Positions 6,338-8,453 of a stretch of 8,453 nucleotides of DNA are shown piece after piece. Position 1 is the first letter of the stretch, and every line of letters starts with the position of its first letter. The translations under genes and the position numbers were made by a program. The notes under the pieces are model-generated. The model worked only from the letters and a program-made list of their open reading frames with translations, did not search any database and was not told where the DNA came from. Origin of the DNA: Nitrospirota bacterium (GTDB lineage Bacteria; Nitrospirota; Nitrospiria; Nitrospirales; Nitrospiraceae); assembly GCA_020028195.1 (NCBI GenBank), contig JAHWYE010000056.1, forward strand, positions 1 through 8,453. Direction: 5' to 3'.

Positions 6338-6847
6338 ATGAGCGATATCAAGCCTGAGACGCGCGCGACAATCAAAGTTGCCAACAAGGGGGAGCCGGTG
6401 GGGGAGATCGTGCTCAGCTTTTTTCCGGATGTGGCTCCCAATCACGTGAAGAATTTCATCAAGCTGGCCCAGGAGAAGTTTTACGACGGGACCACCTTTC
6501 ACCGCGTGATTCCGGGGTTCATGATCCAGGGCGGTGATCCGAACAGCAAGAGCCCGGACCGCTCGTCGCACGGCATGGGGGGCCCAGGCCATCGGGTGAA
6601 GGCCGAGTTCAACAGTAAGCCCCACAAACGCGGGATCCTGTCGATGGCTCGTTCAAACGATCCCGACAGCGCCGGGTCGCAGTTTTTCATCTGCGTGAGC
6701 GACGCTCATTTTCTGGATTGGAAATACACCGTCTTCGGCGAGGTCGTCAGCGGGATGGAGGTGGCCGACAAGATCGTGAACGTCAAGCGGGACAGTCGGG
6801 ACAACCCGCTGGAGCGGGTTGAAATAACCGTCACTGTCACAGAGTGA
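6338..6847 (+). CDS. Cyclophilin-type peptidyl-prolyl cis-trans isomerase
   Basis: A single-domain cyclophilin of 169 residues that catalyses cis-trans isomerisation of Xaa-Pro bonds. The active-site signature FHRVIPGFMIQGGDP (54-68) contains the catalytic Arg (R56), with F61 and Q64. MAR (103-105) and SQFFI (114-118) supply the other pocket residues. The position matching Trp121 of human cyclophilin A is Phe (HFLDWKYTVFG, 124-134), as in many bacterial forms with low cyclosporin affinity. There is no signal peptide, so a cytoplasmic location is expected. The start is ATG 6338, with GGAAGG at 6325-6330 spaced 7 nt. The frame extends to 6296, but those residues are not cyclophilin-like. It sits 22 bp after the propeller gene, and a heptamer-repeat element follows 5 bp after its stop. 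Confidence 0.96.
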   Translation: MSDIKPETRATIKVANKGEPVGEIVLSFFPDVAPNHVKNFIKLAQEKFYDGTTFHRVIPGFMIQGGDPNSKSPDRSSHGMGGPGHRVKAEFNSKPHKRGILSMARSNDPDSAGSQFFICVSDAHFLDWKYTVFGEVVSGMEVADKIVNVKRDSRDNPLERVEITVTVTE

Positions 6848-6852
6848 CAGAG

Positions 6853-6949
6853 GGCAAAGGAAAAAGTGAAAAGTAAAAAGTTTCAATCAGTCAGTGCAAA
6901 ATGCTTCAAAGTTCTTGTTCACCTTTTTACTTTTGCCTTTTTACTTGCC
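6853..6949. repeat. Heptanucleotide-repeat inverted element B (signal-peptide-coding)
   Basis: The 5' arm (6853-6880) is four 7-base units: GGCAAAG, GAAAAAG, TGAAAAG and TAAAAAG. The 3' arm (6922-6949) is CCTTTTT, ACTTTTG, CCTTTTT and ACTTGCC, itself two 14-base direct copies identical at their first 11 positions. The arms pair over about 27 positions with three mismatches and one bulge, around a 41-nt loop (6881-6921). The element lies directly after the isomerase stop and is strongly AT-rich. It supplies the ribosome binding site, GTG start, charged n-region and hydrophobic h-region of the downstream lipoprotein gene. The unit type, arm polarity and the ACTTGC end match element A at 1898-1967. 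Confidence 0.8.
6856..6861 (+). promoter_or_regulatory. Ribosome binding site inside repeat element B
   Basis: AAAGGA lies 4 nt before GTG 6866 and is part of the purine arm of the repeat. In mRNA it would be paired with the pyrimidine arm of the same gene's signal-peptide region, so access may depend on RNA structure. Confidence 0.5.
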
Positions 6950-7699
6950 GTCGCGGGCTGTGCGGTGCCGCAAGTTCCCTCGCGAGTGATTTACGAGGAC
7001 CCGGTCAATTTCGTCAGATTGGAGCCTGATCCGTTCTTTCTCCCAGAATGGCCTCCGAGCGCGAACAGCCATCCGGCGCTGATCAGCCCAGGTGAAATGG
7101 GGGATATCCTCAAGGGGTTTATAGTGAGGGAACATCGCCCATGGCTTCTTGTCAAGATTCTCGGCGAAGCCCCGTGGGAGCCAGCCTTCCGTGACGAGGA
7201 AATTGCATTGCTCGTTCCCAGGCTGTCAGAGGCGCTGGCGCAGGCCAAGCCGGACGAACGCGTGACCTACTATCTGAGTCAACCGCAGACCTCGATCAAA
7301 CGAGAGATCACGTCCGGCGGGATATACGTCAAGGACAATCAATTACATTTTATCCTGGGCAACCGTCGGATTATCTACGGCATCCCCGCTTACGGGATGG
7401 TCTATGACCGCCGGTACCCGATGAGGCCGACAGCGGCCAAAGGATTTGACATACGCTTTGATCAGACCACCGCCGTCGTGACGGAAGAGAGCAGCATTTG
7501 GGATCAGTTGCTGGGATGGGAAAAAGACGAGATGGTGATCGATCTCCGCAAGCTGGTTCCCAGTCCGTCACTTGCGTTCAGCCAGCTTCCTCTGGGCCGA
7601 GTCAGAGCCACCTCCGACTGCGTGACTTCCACGCTCATTGCCTTATCATCGCCGGTGTGCGCCACGTCAGAATTTCAGCCAGTTCTATACTACTTGTAA
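6866..7699 (+). CDS. Predicted lipoprotein of unknown function
   Basis: I do not recognise the family with certainty. The 277-residue product has a lysine-rich n-region (KSKK, 2-5), the h-region LVHLFTFAFLLA (17-28) and the lipobox VAGC ending at C32. Residue +2 is Ala, so outer-membrane retention is expected. The mature part begins with YEDPVNFVRLEPDP and HPALISPGEMGDILKG, followed by an alpha/beta region with EEIALLVPRLSEALAQAKPDERVTYYL split by short linkers. Next come a strand-rich stretch (GGIYVKDNQLHFILGN) and DEMVIDLRKL near the end. GTG 6866 is the only start that keeps the signal peptide: an in-frame stop lies at 6845 and no other start precedes the lipobox. The last 28 or so residues (from SDCVTST) look unlike the rest and may be a frameshifted or extended tail. 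They overlap the convergent PII-like gene by 15 bp. The signal peptide is written in repeat element B. Confidence 0.8.
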   Translation: MKSKKFQSVSAKCFKVLVHLFTFAFLLAVAGCAVPQVPSRVIYEDPVNFVRLEPDPFFLPEWPPSANSHPALISPGEMGDILKGFIVREHRPWLLVKILGEAPWEPAFRDEEIALLVPRLSEALAQAKPDERVTYYLSQPQTSIKREITSGGIYVKDNQLHFILGNRRIIYGIPAYGMVYDRRYPMRPTAAKGFDIRFDQTTAVVTEESSIWDQLLGWEKDEMVIDLRKLVPSPSLAFSQLPLGRVRATSDCVTSTLIALSSPVCATSEFQPVLYYL

Positions 7700-7990
7700 G
7701 CACGGCAGGACAAACACACGAAGCGGGATCTTGACTCCGTGTTGCTGCTGGGTCCGTTGGTCACGAAACCCTTTGAGTCCTTCCACGACCCGATCCGCTT
7801 GATCCTCAGGCAGCGCTGTAAGGACTAACGCGTTCATTCCGGGCCAGGCAAAGGAATGAAACGCAGCACCAGTCTCGCCGGTACCGCCCACCTTGTGCAG
7901 CTCGGTGAAGGCATTGACACTAAGTTCCTTCAGCAGCCCGTGAATCTCTTCTTCAAGGGAATCGCGAAATACGATTAACAACATCTTCAC
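7685..7990 (-). CDS. PII-like small protein of the PG0541 transporter-associated type
   Basis: A 101-residue protein with a ferredoxin-like pattern of strand, helix, strand: MKMLLIVFRDSLEEEIHGLL opens it and PLRVFVLP closes it. The central HKVGGTGETGAAFHSFAWPG segment resembles the T-loop region of PG0541-type PII-like proteins, which are often encoded next to RND efflux systems. WPGMNALVLTALPED is the most family-like part. It is probably cytoplasmic, and the bound ligand or partner is unknown. GTG 7990 is preferred because AAGGAGGA lies 5 nt upstream; ATG 7984 is the alternative and removes two residues. The upstream neighbour on this strand is an outer-membrane-like gene 142 bp away. Its stop overlaps the convergent lipoprotein gene. 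The family call rests on pattern recognition and is moderate. Confidence 0.65.
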   Translation of the reverse strand: MKMLLIVFRDSLEEEIHGLLKELSVNAFTELHKVGGTGETGAAFHSFAWPGMNALVLTALPEDQADRVVEGLKGFRDQRTQQQHGVKIPLRVFVLPCLQVV

Positions 7991-7995
7991 AGGCG

Positions 7996-8001
7996 TCCTC
8001 C
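7996..8001 (-). promoter_or_regulatory. Strong ribosome binding site for the PII-like gene
   Basis: On the - strand this reads GGAGGA (extended AAGGAGGA, 7996-8003), 5 nt before GTG 7990 and 11 nt before ATG 7984. The spacing favours the GTG. Confidence 0.6.
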
Positions 8002-8097
8002 TTTATCGTTCTTTGCGAGATATGTAACCTGCGCGGGTCTGAAAATTTGGGACTGACGCTAACTGTTCTGTCTGTAGGCGCAATCAACGCGGGCGGT

Positions 8098-8128
8098 ACT
8101 GGGGTAGGCCTCTTTCAGTTGCCCCAGT
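8098..8128 (-). other. Hairpin after the outer-membrane-like gene
   Basis: ACTGGGG (8098-8104) and CCCCAGT (8122-8128) form a 7-bp stem with a 17-nt loop, 4 bp beyond the stop of the - strand gene ending at 8133. There is no T-run, so intrinsic termination is not supported; it may be a 3'-end stabilising hairpin or chance. The rest of the 142-bp gap (7991-8132) shows only the ribosome binding site of the next gene. Confidence 0.3.
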
Positions 8129-8132
8129 TGCG

Positions 8133-8453
8133 CTATCGCATGATCACCTTGCCGGTCTGGCTCCAATACCAGAAAATCGAGAAATTGGGATAGAACGCGT
8201 TAATCGCGTTCTGGCCTGCCAGCGTGAAAAGGACTCCCGCTGCCCCGACGAAGTTCGAGTCGCCGAACCGCCATTGGATGCCTGGTTCGACCCCGATGAC
8301 CGTAAACCCGTTTATCTGTCCCGCGTTGACGGTTTTTCCGTCTATCCGCGATGTCAGCCCGCTCAGCGTCACGAACTCGAACTGGTAGCCGAACCCGTGC
8401 TTGTCGCTCAGGATGTGCTCGAAAATGAGGCGCGTGTTGATCAGATCGCCGGG
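8133..8453 (-). CDS. Probable outer-membrane beta-barrel protein, C-terminal part (5' end outside window)
   Basis: The frame is open to the right edge, so the start lies outside; 106 residues are visible. The sequence alternates short strands of alternating polar and aromatic/hydrophobic residues with Gly/Asp/Asn-rich turns: HGFGYQFEFVTLSG, FTVIGVEPGIQWRF, FVGAAGVLFTLAG and PNFSIFWYWSQTGKV. This is the usual look of the last strands of an outer-membrane barrel. The final residues are VIMR rather than the common C-terminal aromatic residue, so BAM recognition would rely on an atypical end. An internal GTG at 8372 could open a shorter frame but would begin mid-barrel. A link to the PII-like gene downstream is suggested only by order and strand. 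Exact family not recognised. Confidence 0.6.
   Translation of the reverse strand, partial: PGDLINTRLIFEHILSDKHGFGYQFEFVTLSGLTSRIDGKTVNAGQINGFTVIGVEPGIQWRFGDSNFVGAAGVLFTLAGQNAINAFYPNFSIFWYWSQTGKVIMR

Noticed and set aside
4990..6441. Long open frame of 483 codons on the - strand, opposite tatC, the propeller gene and the isomerase start
   Set aside because: It lies antisense to three well-supported genes, has Arg/His/Pro-rich low-complexity composition and no recognisable domain; long antisense frames are expected from the codon bias of GC-rich genes.
1898..6949. The two heptamer elements read as a CRISPR array or as ends of one insertion sequence
   Set aside because: Units are contiguous 7-mers without spacers, the two elements are 5 kb apart in the same orientation, the genes between them are ordinary housekeeping genes, and there is no transposase.
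7716..7742. ACACG/CGTGT hairpin near the convergent gene ends, considered as a terminator
   Set aside because: Only a 5-bp stem with a 17-nt loop and no T-run, and it lies inside the PII-like coding region.
8004..8090. Possible promoter on the - strand before the PII-like gene
   Set aside because: The AT-rich TTACATAT segment has no credible -35 partner at normal spacing.

Overview
The window is a dense stretch of GC-rich bacterial chromosome. It carries nine genes on the + strand (plus the 3' end of a tenth at the left edge), a convergent junction near 7.69 kb, and two genes on the - strand at the right edge. Lipoproteins, an outer-membrane-like protein fragment and a Tat component point to a Gram-negative cell. 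Gene content and base composition would suit a Nitrospirota (Nitrospira-like) organism, but that is an inference; no phylogenetic marker such as rRNA is present. No tRNA, rRNA, CRISPR array, transposase or phage gene was seen, and no gap exceeds 300 bases.

Layout. (1) 2-442: C-terminal part of a HAD-like protein. (2) 443-531: short spacer with a small palindrome and a weak promoter candidate. (3) 532-6315: a tightly packed run of radA (DNA repair ATPase), a LolA/LolB/DUF4292-like lipoprotein, tsaB (tRNA t6A synthesis), rimI-like acetyltransferase, a DUF465 small protein, tatC and a seven-bladed exported propeller protein. Several junctions overlap (17 bp, GTGA, ATGA) or are 2 bp apart, so an operon with translational coupling is likely. 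(4) 6338-7699: a cyclophilin-type prolyl isomerase and a second, unassigned lipoprotein. (5) 7685-8453, - strand: a small PII-like (PG0541-type) protein and the C-terminal end of a probable outer-membrane beta-barrel protein; the PII-like gene overlaps the second lipoprotein tail-to-tail by 15 bp.

The most unusual signal is a pair of related AT-rich heptanucleotide-repeat elements at 1898-1967 and 6853-6949. Each is an imperfect inverted repeat with a purine-rich 5' arm and a pyrimidine-rich 3' arm, placed just after the stop of the preceding gene. Each has become the signal peptide of the lipoprotein gene that follows: the purine arm encodes the Lys/Arg-rich n-region, the pyrimidine arm encodes the hydrophobic h-region, and a lipobox cysteine follows a few codons later. 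At the second locus the arm also supplies the ribosome binding site and the GTG start. This looks like repeated recruitment of a mobile or amplifiable intergenic repeat as an export signal, and it puts translation initiation inside a predicted RNA hairpin.

Functionally the cluster joins information processing (radA, tsaB, rimI) with envelope biogenesis and export (two lipoproteins, tatC, the exported propeller). The tatC product lacks the glutamate normally found in the N-terminal HLxELR motif.
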